Source: an uncultured Planctomycetales bacterium
GTDB taxonomy: Bacteria; Planctomycetota; Planctomycetia; Pirellulales; S012-138
Direction of reading: 5' to 3'
Length of the DNA stretch: 10,976 nucleotides
Assembly: GCA_937982665.1 (NCBI GenBank)
Contig: CALJLD010000269.1
Span: forward strand, 1 to 10,976
Below are positions 1 through 5,719 of this stretch, piece after piece; positions within the stretch are counted from its first letter, which is position 1; every line of letters starts with the position of its first letter. The notes below the pieces were generated by a model. It was not told the origin of the DNA, made no database searches, and saw nothing but the letters and a program-made list of their open reading frames with translations. The position numbers were made by a program, and so were the translations under genes.

Positions 1-551
1 TATCGCGGCGCGGAGAGGATTTGCTCTTTGGTGTAACCCTGCTGCCCCAGGGCGAACGCTCTGACCGTGTCTTGATTGAGATAGACGATCAGGCCGTACA
101 CGATCAGACAAATTGCCGTGGGCGCGCAATAGAACGTAAAGGCCGGCAGCACACCAACAATAAACGAGGTAATCCCCAAAGCCCTGGCGCGGAACTTGAG
201 ATTGAGAATGCCAGCGGCAATTCGCAAAACCGCAGCCACAATCAGGATAATGCCGGCGACGAAATAGATCGTGGAGATCATGCCGACGAACGCCTGGGTT
301 TCAGCCGCATTCGCACCACCTCCTGGCTGCCTCTGCAACTCGTCTTCAACCACTGTACTCATGAACGTGCCGCCGAAAATTGCGCCGATGCCGACGAGAA
401 TCTCCAATCCGCCAAACACGAAACAAAGAATGCAGATCACCATGACCTGGCGGACGTACCCGGAATCGCCCAAGCGTTGGCCGCCGGCGTCAAAGCCAGG
501 TTGGGCTTGGGGAGCGTAGCTTCCTTGCGGCGATTCGTAGGGATTACTCAT
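1..551 (-). CDS. Membrane protein with MSNPYESP N-terminus, partial or ending at the window edge
   Basis: Reading the minus strand from the ATG at 549-551 gives 183 uninterrupted codons to position 3. The last two bases of the frame at the edge read TA, so the next codon is TAN and may be the stop. The protein begins MSNPYESPQG, has a Pro/Gln/Gly-rich soluble lead of about 33 residues, then hydrophobic segments at about 36-64, 88-118 and 126-158. The short tail 159-183 is polar. The NPYESP opening is one I associate with many uncharacterised planctomycete membrane proteins; that link is from memory. There is no Shine-Dalgarno sequence before the ATG; the bases upstream read CAATCTTCA. It is the last visible gene of a minus-strand series behind the 64-residue protein (89-base gap). 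Function unknown; likely in the cytoplasmic membrane. Confidence 0.82.
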   Translation of the reverse strand, partial: MSNPYESPQGSYAPQAQPGFDAGGQRLGDSGYVRQVMVICILCFVFGGLEILVGIGAIFGGTFMSTVVEDELQRQPGGGANAAETQAFVGMISTIYFVAGIILIVAAVLRIAAGILNLKFRARALGITSFIVGVLPAFTFYCAPTAICLIVYGLIVYLNQDTVRAFALGQQGYTKEQILSAPR

Positions 552-639
552 TGAAGATTGCCAGGAAGACTGCGACGGGGAACTGTGTCAGACGAACTCG
601 ATTGCAACGTTCAAACAACGTGATCTCTAGACAACATAA

Positions 640-834
640 CTAAACCACATAAGTCGAGATCACAAACAACACGGCGAGGATCAATGCCATCAACCCTACA
701 ATCCAGACGCCGGCGCGAATGGCGTGACGCCAAATCAGGTTCATGTCTTCGTGTCGCGTGGCGGAATAAACCAAACTCACGGAAACAATCAGCGGAATGG
801 CGTACCAAAAATCGTTGGGCATAGGTCCGGCCAT
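640..834 (-). CDS. Small membrane protein, 64 residues, two membrane segments
   Basis: ATG at 832-834 to TAG at 640-642. The protein opens MAGPMPNDFWYAIPL and has two hydrophobic stretches, about residues 11-24 and 42-60. Between them lies a charged hydrophilic turn (ATRHEDMNLIWRHAIRAG). This is a clean two-helix hairpin topology with both ends short. It lies between the DUF6677-like gene (92 bases upstream) and the MSNPYESP gene (89 bases downstream), all on one strand, so co-transcription is plausible. No strong ribosome-binding site is visible. An overlapping minus-strand frame at 611-808 is rejected because its translation has no such pattern. I do not recognise a named family. It is probably real because the hydropathy is coherent and the start and stop fill the gap neatly. 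Confidence 0.72.
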   Translation of the reverse strand: MAGPMPNDFWYAIPLIVSVSLVYSATRHEDMNLIWRHAIRAGVWIVGLMALILAVLFVISTYVV

Positions 835-926
835 GATGGACTCGATGGTTCGAGACTCAATGTTTGGGAATTCAAGATTGCGGAATCTGGAGAGAAACGA
901 TGTGCAGCCGCCTGCTTGCGTGGCTG

Positions 927-1505
927 CTACGCCGTGGCTGTCGCAGGCGACTCTTCCTCTTTGTTGTCTTTTTCGTCCTTGTCTTTCTCTTCTTTGTCCG
1001 GCGGTCCGCGCCGGACAAGCCCATAGGCGGGACCGGCCACCGCGTCATAGATCACAAGGATGTTTAGCAAGCCTGCGATCATGGTGTAGACGGTTCCCAT
1101 TTCGAACCGCCGGTTCAGGCTGTTGTGCAGGTTATCGAGTTCGGTGGGCTGGTCCTCGCCTTTGGGTTGCCAATCCGGCACGACATACATCTTGGTGCCA
1201 AAGAAGCTGTCCGCGTTCTGGTACGAGGTCACCAAAGCCGGCAGCGACGGTGCCCCCACTCCCACCTGGCACAAGAAAGGCCAGCGGCGATACTTCCCCG
1301 GCTGCCATTGGGCGTACACCACGCGGCCATCTCCCAGCACCATCCCAAAGACAAACAGACCAAGGATGCAAACACAGAAAATGGTGGCCTTGGCGTGACG
1401 GCCTTGATAAAAGTGCCCAGCTCCGGGAATGAGCCAGGCAAGGACACCGGCAAACATCCGATCCTTCAGATCGAGCGTTTCCCGTGTTTCAGATTGTTTT
1501 GACAC
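927..1505 (-). CDS. DUF6677-like membrane protein
   Basis: Starting at the GTG at 1503-1505 gives 192 residues. This start is chosen because AGGA lies about 7 bases upstream. The frame stays open to a TTG at 1607, but those 34 extra residues are Trp/Arg/Cys-rich and look non-coding. The protein has a polar N-terminus, then a membrane segment with the motif AWLIPGAGHFYQGR (about 23-36), a second segment (about 41-58), a soluble middle region, and a segment with the motif RRFEMGTVYTMIAGLLNIL (about 132-150). The tail (about 165-192) is highly charged, rich in Lys, Glu and Asp. The PGAGHFYQG and FEMGTVYTMIAGLLN motifs match my memory of DUF6677, a family found mainly in Planctomycetota and reminiscent of TM2-domain proteins. 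The role is unknown. It is the first gene of the leftward membrane-protein series. Confidence 0.8.
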   Translation of the reverse strand: MSKQSETRETLDLKDRMFAGVLAWLIPGAGHFYQGRHAKATIFCVCILGLFVFGMVLGDGRVVYAQWQPGKYRRWPFLCQVGVGAPSLPALVTSYQNADSFFGTKMYVVPDWQPKGEDQPTELDNLHNSLNRRFEMGTVYTMIAGLLNILVIYDAVAGPAYGLVRRGPPDKEEKDKDEKDNKEEESPATATA

Positions 1506-1581
1506 AGGCGATTCCTGGTGAAGTTCCCAACGATTGCATGCCCTGAATGCACGAGGGCCGTGTGTGCAGAAGGGCCATCTG

Positions 1582-1607
1582 TTGCCGCAAGCCAGTTCTC
1601 GCGGCAA
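1582..1607. repeat. Hairpin: 7-bp perfect stem, 12-base loop
   Basis: TTGCCGC at 1582-1588 pairs with GCGGCAA at 1601-1607. It lies about 77 bases upstream of the GTG of the DUF6677-like gene. With the next hairpin it could form a structured 5' leader. No T-run follows on either strand, so a simple terminator is unlikely. Confidence 0.5.
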
Positions 1608-1620
1608 GCCGCCATTCTAA

Positions 1621-1651
1621 TCAACCGGTCCGCAGCCACCAGACCGGTTGA
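1621..1651. repeat. Hairpin: 10-bp perfect stem, 11-base loop
   Basis: TCAACCGGTC at 1621-1630 pairs perfectly with GACCGGTTGA at 1642-1651. It is the longest perfect stem in the gap, only 13 bases from the preceding hairpin. It could be an operator dyad, part of the leader of the DUF6677-like gene, or a factor-assisted terminator for the upstream SRPBCC gene. There is no following T-run. Confidence 0.6.
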
Positions 1652-1780
1652 CGTTGGCGGTCGCCGGAGGAAATCCGCCCTGCTGGCAGCAGCATTCGCC
1701 CAAGACGGCTATGCCGGTATTCGTTGGGAAAGCTCCAGGATTGCCGCGAAAATCGAGGTTTCCGGCGAAGGATTCCGTGG

Positions 1781-2035
1781 CTAAGGACTTTCGTCGCAGA
1801 GGATTGCGTACAAGGACTCCATAACATGGCCGAAAATGGCGAGGCCCAAGCCAGTCACCATTTGCGGACGAAAGAGATCAGGGGCAAAAGAGATCATGCC
1901 GGAGATCAGGCGATGGCAAACCGCAACCTCAAAAGCTGCCATGCAAGCATTGGCGGAAATCTGGGTGTCGCCTTGCACGTTGTCCAAGTCGCTAGCGCCA
2001 CGCAAGCCAGGAGTCTCATTCTTCCAAGTAGTCAA
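1781..2035 (-). CDS. Doubtful small ORF, up to 84 residues
   Basis: The frame opens with a TTG at 2033-2035, inside the last codons of the SRPBCC gene, and ends with TAG at 1781-1783. A shorter version would start at the ATG at 1942 (53 residues). Its right part reads acceptably, with hydrophobic runs such as FAPDLF and VTGLGLAIFGHVMESLYAIL. Its codons are also not strange for this genome. Against it: no Shine-Dalgarno sequence, a non-ATG start inside the neighbour, no recognised family, and three GAGATCA repeats within it. It may be a decayed gene end or chance. Listed at low confidence so the gap is not described as wholly empty. Confidence 0.22.
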   Translation of the reverse strand: MTTWKNETPGLRGASDLDNVQGDTQISANACMAAFEVAVCHRLISGMISFAPDLFRPQMVTGLGLAIFGHVMESLYAILCDESP

Positions 2036-2567
2036 TCAGCTTCTGGTAGAGCCCTTCATTGGCTTCGATGAAGAACTCCATCATTCCGCGAAGCTCAGGC
2101 GTATCGCGGTAACCCAGCCCAAAGGAAATGACTTTGGTCGTTTCGTCATTGAGTTGTTCAAAGGTGATCACGTTATACATCTGCTTCTCGCGCTCTTTGA
2201 GAATCTCCGGCCAGTTCTTGCTGACCTCGGCTTGCAGTGTGATCAACTTGTTGGGCACATAGTTGATGACGTGCAGCACGTTGGCGTCCTCATCATCAGC
2301 CGAACCGCCGGCGTTGTAGTTGGTGCGAATGATGCCACCCACCTGGAAATCAACTTTGGCGACAGGCACGGCCCAGGCTTCCCAGCCATCGCTGGTAGTG
2401 AACGCGGCCCAAACTTGATCGACAGGCGCTTTGACGACAACCTCTTGCACCAAGATCAAGTCGCCGGTCTTGGTTGTCTCAACTCGACTGCTGACGGAAG
2501 AATCTTGAGCGGACGCCGAAGCGGCCAAGAACAAACTGAGCATCAACACGACAAAGCTGCGGAACAT
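2016..2567 (-). CDS. Exported SRPBCC (AHSA1-like) domain protein
   Basis: 183 residues. The start is well supported by AGGAGGAG at 2576-2583, 8 bases before the ATG, the strongest ribosome-binding site among the main genes here. Residues 1-20 form a signal peptide (hydrophobic VVLMLSLFLAA, then ASA before Gln21), so the mature protein is probably periplasmic. The mature part has the helix-grip pattern of the activator-of-Hsp90-ATPase-like branch: EVVVKAPVDQVWAAFTTSDG (41-60), then WAVPVAKVDFQVGGIIR (65-81), and a C-terminal helix GMMEFFIEANEGLYQKLIDYLEE. These domains form a cavity for hydrophobic ligands. AHSA1-like proteins are usually cytoplasmic, so a secreted version is somewhat unusual. 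It lies 194 bases downstream of the AraC-type gene. The ligand is unknown. Confidence 0.87.
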   Translation of the reverse strand: MFRSFVVLMLSLFLAASASAQDSSVSSRVETTKTGDLILVQEVVVKAPVDQVWAAFTTSDGWEAWAVPVAKVDFQVGGIIRTNYNAGGSADDEDANVLHVINYVPNKLITLQAEVSKNWPEILKEREKQMYNVITFEQLNDETTKVISFGLGYRDTPELRGMMEFFIEANEGLYQKLIDYLEE

Positions 2568-2575
2568 GACAGAGA

Positions 2576-2583
2576 CTCCTCCT
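2576..2583 (-). promoter_or_regulatory. Strong ribosome-binding site of the SRPBCC gene
   Basis: AGGAGGAG on the minus strand, 8 bases upstream of the ATG at 2567. It fixes this start and implies efficient translation. This contrasts with the weak or absent sites of the dioxygenase, AraC and mutL genes. Confidence 0.75.
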
Positions 2584-2665
2584 ACTCGAATGGGAATTTT
2601 GCGGTGAACCGTGGCGGCGCGTTTGTCGCTGCCGGATCACCGTCACAAAACAAGCATCAAAGAAA

Positions 2666-2685
2666 GAATAGCCCTGTGCCTATTC
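2666..2685 (-). terminator. Weak terminator-like hairpin after the AraC-family gene
   Basis: On the minus strand GAATAG pairs with CTATTC across an 8-base loop and is followed by TTCTTTG. The stem is short (6 bp, A/T-rich), so termination would be partial at best. It sits between the AraC-type gene (stop at 2762) and the SRPBCC gene, and could set their relative expression. Confidence 0.3.
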
Positions 2686-2761
2686 ACGGGATTGTAGATT
2701 TGTTACCTCTTTCGGAGTCTCATTTCGCGGACGGCAAGTCGTCGGGAGGTTCCGAGGTTGT

Positions 2762-3607
2762 TCAGGCCGATTCCCCCAGGTCGGGATCGCCATCCATGGG
2801 AAAGAAGTTCAAGCGATCCGGGTCCGTCGAAAGAAACTCGGCCGGGTTGAAGCCGGAGAAGCCTTGGAAGTCCTTGATGAAGTGCGACTGGTCCGTGTAG
2901 CCGCATTCCACACTCAGCGTTGCCCAAGAGATGGGCTGTATTTGCTGCACGCGTTCGAGGATCTGTCCGAACCGCAAGATGCGCTGAAAGATCTTGGGCG
3001 ATAGCCCTACGTGCTTCTTGAACAGATGGTTGAATTGCTTGCGAGAGTAGCCAGAGGCGTCGACCAGGTCTTGCAACTTTCCCGCAGTTGGTTGCGTCAG
3101 GATTGCTTGTATGGCTTGCTGAATCGTTGGCGGCGGTTGCCGCGTTTCGTCAAGCCTCGCCAAGAGCCAGCGGTCAACCATCGCCAATCGCGCTTCGGCC
3201 GTTTGCTGCTGGAGCAATTCCTTCCGCAGGTGCAGCAGCGCGCCGTCGAGGAGTTCTTCGCCGGGGATGACTTGTCCTGCAATTTCATCGACAGGGCGGT
3301 CAAGAAAGGAAAACAGTCCACCCGGCAAGAAGCGAATTGCAATCAGGCACGAGTTGGGCAGCGCCGTGATCGAGAAGTAATCTCGATGAGGGCCGGAAAC
3401 CCAAGCTCCCGTGCAAATCTGCTGGGGTTCGTGAGTCTCGTTATCGACAACCGCGCGGCGCTGCCCATCCAATTCGATCACGATGTTGCAGCGCCCATCC
3501 GGCACAATCCGCTCGACACGGTGTTCCGGGTCATACCCTCGGACGTGGAAGAAATGCTCCACGTACTTATCAACTGGAGTTGTAGGTGTGCGTTGCTGAA
3601 TGTCCAT
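2762..3607 (-). CDS. AraC-family transcriptional regulator
   Basis: 281 residues. The N-terminal half (about 1-110) resembles the DUF6597 sensor domain: motifs RIVPDGRCNIVIELDG (33-48), GAWVSGPHRDYF (67-78) and IRFLPGGLFSFL (91-102). The C-terminal DNA-binding domain (about 160-260) has two helix-turn-helix units. The first lies near 176-197 (KLQDLVDASGYSRKQFNHLFKKH). The second carries the family signature GYTDQSHFIKDFQGFSGFNPAEF in two parts, GYTDQSHFIKDFQ (236-248) and GFSGFNPAEF (249-258). A short tail follows. Proteins of this type sense small molecules and control neighbouring genes. It starts 75 bases after the dioxygenase gene and is followed by the SRPBCC gene, so a local operon with self-regulation is a fair inference. 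There is no obvious Shine-Dalgarno sequence before the ATG. The inducer is unknown. Confidence 0.92.
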   Translation of the reverse strand: MDIQQRTPTTPVDKYVEHFFHVRGYDPEHRVERIVPDGRCNIVIELDGQRRAVVDNETHEPQQICTGAWVSGPHRDYFSITALPNSCLIAIRFLPGGLFSFLDRPVDEIAGQVIPGEELLDGALLHLRKELLQQQTAEARLAMVDRWLLARLDETRQPPPTIQQAIQAILTQPTAGKLQDLVDASGYSRKQFNHLFKKHVGLSPKIFQRILRFGQILERVQQIQPISWATLSVECGYTDQSHFIKDFQGFSGFNPAEFLSTDPDRLNFFPMDGDPDLGESA

Positions 3608-3682
3608 GCGATGCGAAGAGACTTTGGACGTTTATTTTTTTTGTTCAAAGGGCGAGCGATTCTCAGAAGAGAACAACGCCGG

Positions 3683-4600
3683 CTACGATGCGGCTGGCGC
3701 TTCCTTCGAGCGCAACAACGGAAAGAACTTTCCCTGCACCGGTTCGCCTTGCGGAATGGACGGCACGCCTTGCAGCAGCGGTTCATCAGATCCACTGCAA
3801 ACACCATCGCGAAAGACATTCAACACGGCCGCTCGGCGCGGACGAGATGTGTTGTTCTCGCCGGAGCCATGAACCATCAACGGATGATGAAAGGCCGCCT
3901 GACCGGCGCGGAGCTCAACATGCACAGGGTTTTGTAACGCTTCCCATTGCTTGTCATTCAGGACTTCACGGATGGCGTGCATATCGCCGGCCAGACCTGT
4001 GATGGGCAGCAAGTCCCAACGATGACTGCCAGGCACATATTGCAAGCATCCGTTTTCACGCGTCGCATCGTCCAGCGCAATCCAACACGTCAGATGTTGC
4101 ATCGGCTGCGTTCGCGTCCAGTACGAATAGTCCTGATGCCAGGCGACGACGCCACCATGTTTCGCCGGCTTGCAAAACAACTGATCGTGCCAGAAGCGAA
4201 CACCACCAGCCAACAACTGGGCCGCAGGCTGCAAAAACGCCGGATGCCACAACAGGTCGTGAAAGCCAGGCGTGATCCGCCAGGCGCCCAAGGCATGAAA
4301 CAACACGCGGTTGGGATCAGGCGATTCATTCGAATGGAACTCGTGAAACAAATGATGGCCAGGATGTTCCGGATCCATGATCCCTGCTAACTCCTCGCGC
4401 AGTTGTTCAACTTGTCGCGGATCAAGAATTTGAATTCCGGAGACGTAGCCGTATTCGTCAAAGAACGAAAGTTGATCCGCGCTCAGCGATTGTTCGCTGA
4501 TCGTTGCATCGCTATCGTCGGCTGCCAGCAATTCGCCCAAAGGCGAATGAAACTCGGCCAGATCGGCCAGGTTGTCCTGCGTAGGTGTTGCTTGGCTCAT
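3683..4600 (-). CDS. Phytanoyl-CoA dioxygenase (PhyH) family oxygenase
   Basis: 305 residues. The protein belongs to the Fe(II)- and 2-oxoglutarate-dependent PhyH branch, which hydroxylates small molecules, consuming O2 and 2-oxoglutarate and releasing succinate and CO2. The iron-binding facial triad is visible: His155 and Asp157 in AWHQDYSYW, and the distal His244 in HHPLMVHGSGEN. Arginines at 253-256 (RPRR) are well placed to bind the 2-oxoglutarate carboxylate, and Lys144 in LFCKP fits the family. CWIALDDATRENGCLQYVPGSH (172-193) is the typical core strand and loop. Residues 41-55 (ADQLSFFDEYGYVSG) match the usual N-terminal entry. The first 40 residues are extra and acidic. No signal peptide, so cytoplasmic. 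It leads the AraC/SRPBCC group and is divergent from the gene at 4754. The substrate cannot be told from sequence. No Shine-Dalgarno sequence is visible. Confidence 0.92.
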   Translation of the reverse strand: MSQATPTQDNLADLAEFHSPLGELLAADDSDATISEQSLSADQLSFFDEYGYVSGIQILDPRQVEQLREELAGIMDPEHPGHHLFHEFHSNESPDPNRVLFHALGAWRITPGFHDLLWHPAFLQPAAQLLAGGVRFWHDQLFCKPAKHGGVVAWHQDYSYWTRTQPMQHLTCWIALDDATRENGCLQYVPGSHRWDLLPITGLAGDMHAIREVLNDKQWEALQNPVHVELRAGQAAFHHPLMVHGSGENNTSRPRRAAVLNVFRDGVCSGSDEPLLQGVPSIPQGEPVQGKFFPLLRSKEAPAAS

Positions 4601-4753
4601 TGAAGATTAGGCTTTTTGCCCTTGTTTCATTTCTGGAAATGATGGAACGATTCGCCGGCAGCTGCGTCCAAGGCACAACTTGATCCACACGCGGCACGGA
4701 AGACAGCTGCACACCGATAACTCAGCCTGGCAACACTTCTCGCGGAGAAAAAC
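4601..4753. promoter_or_regulatory. Divergent intergenic region between the dioxygenase and exported-protein genes
   Basis: These 153 bases must hold the promoters for both the leftward dioxygenase gene and the rightward gene at 4754. I find no convincing -35/-10 pair. A palindrome at 4627-4642 is the clearest element. Confidence 0.5.
4627..4642. promoter_or_regulatory. Palindrome, candidate operator
   Basis: TCATTTC, a 2-base centre TG, then GAAATGA: seven perfectly paired positions. It is centred about 34 bases upstream of the dioxygenase ATG, where a repressor or activator dyad would be expected. AraC-family proteins usually bind direct repeats, so the neighbouring regulator is not the automatic partner. 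Confidence 0.4.
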
Positions 4754-5173
4754 ATGCAAATCTGCTGCGCCCTGCTGCTTTTATTATGCTGCTTGCCGCA
4801 AGAACAGGACAGCGCGAAGGAGCTTTACTCGGACGATTTTGTTCGCGGCATGGCCAGGCGCAACGTGGACGCGGACATTGCGGCTGGGAATGCCAAAGGA
4901 ATGCAAGCTCATCCGATTCTGGATGTTGTGCCGGCTGGCCAAACCAAATCCGTGAAAGAGATCTTCGCCGCACTCAATCTTGATCCGAAGCGAATGCACC
5001 TGCTGGAAGCCGAGGCGATGCACAACGTCTTTTTCCTGCATTGGGCACTCTCGCCGTCGTACACGCTTTCCATCATGACCGACGGGCGTTCCTACGGGGA
5101 AGTCGCTGCCAAGAAGACTGAGCTGTTGGAGATGCAAGGATATGGCGTGAGAGTTTTTGCGGCGGATCGGTAG
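4754..5173 (+). CDS. Exported protein of unknown function, 139 residues
   Basis: ATG at 4754 with GGAG at 4744-4747, 6 bases upstream, supports this start. The N-terminus MQICCALLLLLCCLPQEQ is a short signal peptide with several cysteines. It does not fit a standard lipobox, because the -1 position is Cys or Leu rather than Gly, Ala or Ser. The mature part is mixed helix and strand: HPILDVVPAGQTKSVKEIF (53-71), then HLLEAEAMHNVFFLHWALS (82-100), then YTLSIMTDG (103-111), ending in GYGVRVFAADR. I do not recognise a family. It is the only plus-strand gene between 1 and 9771. It faces away from the dioxygenase gene and converges on the GyrI-like gene, with only 61 bases between their stops. Confidence 0.78.
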   Translation: MQICCALLLLLCCLPQEQDSAKELYSDDFVRGMARRNVDADIAAGNAKGMQAHPILDVVPAGQTKSVKEIFAALNLDPKRMHLLEAEAMHNVFFLHWALSPSYTLSIMTDGRSYGEVAAKKTELLEMQGYGVRVFAADR

Positions 5174-5212
5174 ATACGCTTCGCCGGTTGGCCATCAGCA
5201 TCTTGCAAGAGG

Positions 5213-5233
5213 CGCATGCAAATCTCGCATGCG
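5213..5233. terminator. Hairpin between convergent genes
   Basis: CGCATGC at 5213-5219 and GCATGCG at 5227-5233 form a perfect 7-bp stem with a 7-base loop. It sits exactly between the stops of the plus-strand gene (5173) and the minus-strand GyrI-like gene (5235). A bidirectional terminator is likely from position. No T-run follows on either strand, so it is not a classic intrinsic terminator. A 10-base perfect palindrome, TCTTGCAAGA, precedes it at 5201-5210. Confidence 0.5.
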
Positions 5234-5234
5234 A

Positions 5235-5669
5235 TTACTGCAGTCCAATCAAGATTGTCGTTTCGAGCTTGTCGGGATCTTGTTGCCAATGCCCATAGAT
5301 TTCGATCGAAGGATACTTGATGACTTCGTCGCGTTGCGAGATTTCGGCGGTTAGTGATTTCCATTTCTGCGGCAGCTGGTCGTACGGACCGACATGAACA
5401 TGCCGCGCATGGCGTTCCATGGTTACGCTCAAGCGTTTCAACGAGCCGGCTCCAGCGTCAGCGGCCGGTTCAACGCCAACAAACATCTCCGAGTTTCCGA
5501 GATAGACCCAATGATTGACGCCTGAGTTTTGAATGCCGTGATCTTGAATGGCCTTCCACATCTCATCCATCAGCGGCCGACCAACCTCTCCGTAGTCCCC
5601 ATTGGGCACCATGCCGGACTTGCCCAACAACTCGACGTGGAACGGAGTTTCCGTGATTTCGATTTGCAT
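5235..5669 (-). CDS. Stand-alone GyrI-like (AraC effector-binding type) protein
   Basis: 144 residues from the ATG at 5667-5669. The frame continues upstream to 5792 inside mutL, but those 41 residues are antisense-like filler, and a weak GGAA precedes the chosen ATG. The protein has the GyrI-like small-molecule-binding fold pattern: a first strand MQIEITETPFHVELLGKSG (1-19), the helix DYGEVGRPLMDEMWKAIQDHG (25-45), the strand WVYLGNSEMFVGVE (54-67), and the hallmark HVHVGPYDQLPQKWKSL (90-106), followed by YPSIEIYGHW. In other bacteria this domain is the effector-binding half of AraC or MerR regulators, or acts alone (SbmC/GyrI). Here there is no DNA-binding domain. It starts 50 bases after the mutL stop on the same strand, so the two may be co-transcribed. 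Ligand unknown. Confidence 0.83.
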   Translation of the reverse strand: MQIEITETPFHVELLGKSGMVPNGDYGEVGRPLMDEMWKAIQDHGIQNSGVNHWVYLGNSEMFVGVEPAADAGAGSLKRLSVTMERHARHVHVGPYDQLPQKWKSLTAEISQRDEVIKYPSIEIYGHWQQDPDKLETTILIGLQ

Positions 5670-5719
5670 TAAATTCCGTTTCGTATCAGGCAGAAGGGAG
5701 ATCGAAGGTGCGCTGCGCC

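Larger units (their letters stand above)
1506..2015. other. 510-base stretch without a confident gene
   Basis: No frame on either strand shows a convincing protein pattern across this gap between the SRPBCC gene and the DUF6677-like gene. It holds two hairpins at 1582-1607 and 1621-1651, a small CTGCT/AGCAG stem at 1680-1692, and three copies of GAGATCA at 1874-1908. One weak minus-strand ORF covers its right half (listed separately). The DUF6677-like gene presumably gets its promoter and leader from this region, but I see no clear -35/-10 pair. Confidence 0.6.

Noticed and set aside
21..554. Plus-strand open frame of 177 codons at the left edge
   Set aside because: The minus strand here gives a coherent membrane protein with an NPYESP start; the plus frame is polar and patternless.
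1506..1607. Longer start (TTG at 1607) for the DUF6677-like gene
   Set aside because: The extra 34 residues look non-coding and the GTG at 1505 has AGGA at good spacing.
1836..2900. Long plus-strand open frame (354 codons) across the SRPBCC gene and the end of the AraC gene
   Set aside because: It is antisense to two genes with clear family motifs and a strong ribosome-binding site, and its translation shows no domain pattern.
3011..3937. Plus-strand open frame of 308 codons opposite the AraC and dioxygenase genes
   Set aside because: Antisense to two well-supported genes; composition is shadow-like.
4754..4800. Lipoprotein signal in the exported 139-residue protein
   Set aside because: The residues before the cysteines do not fit a lipobox ([LVI][ASTVI][GAS]C).
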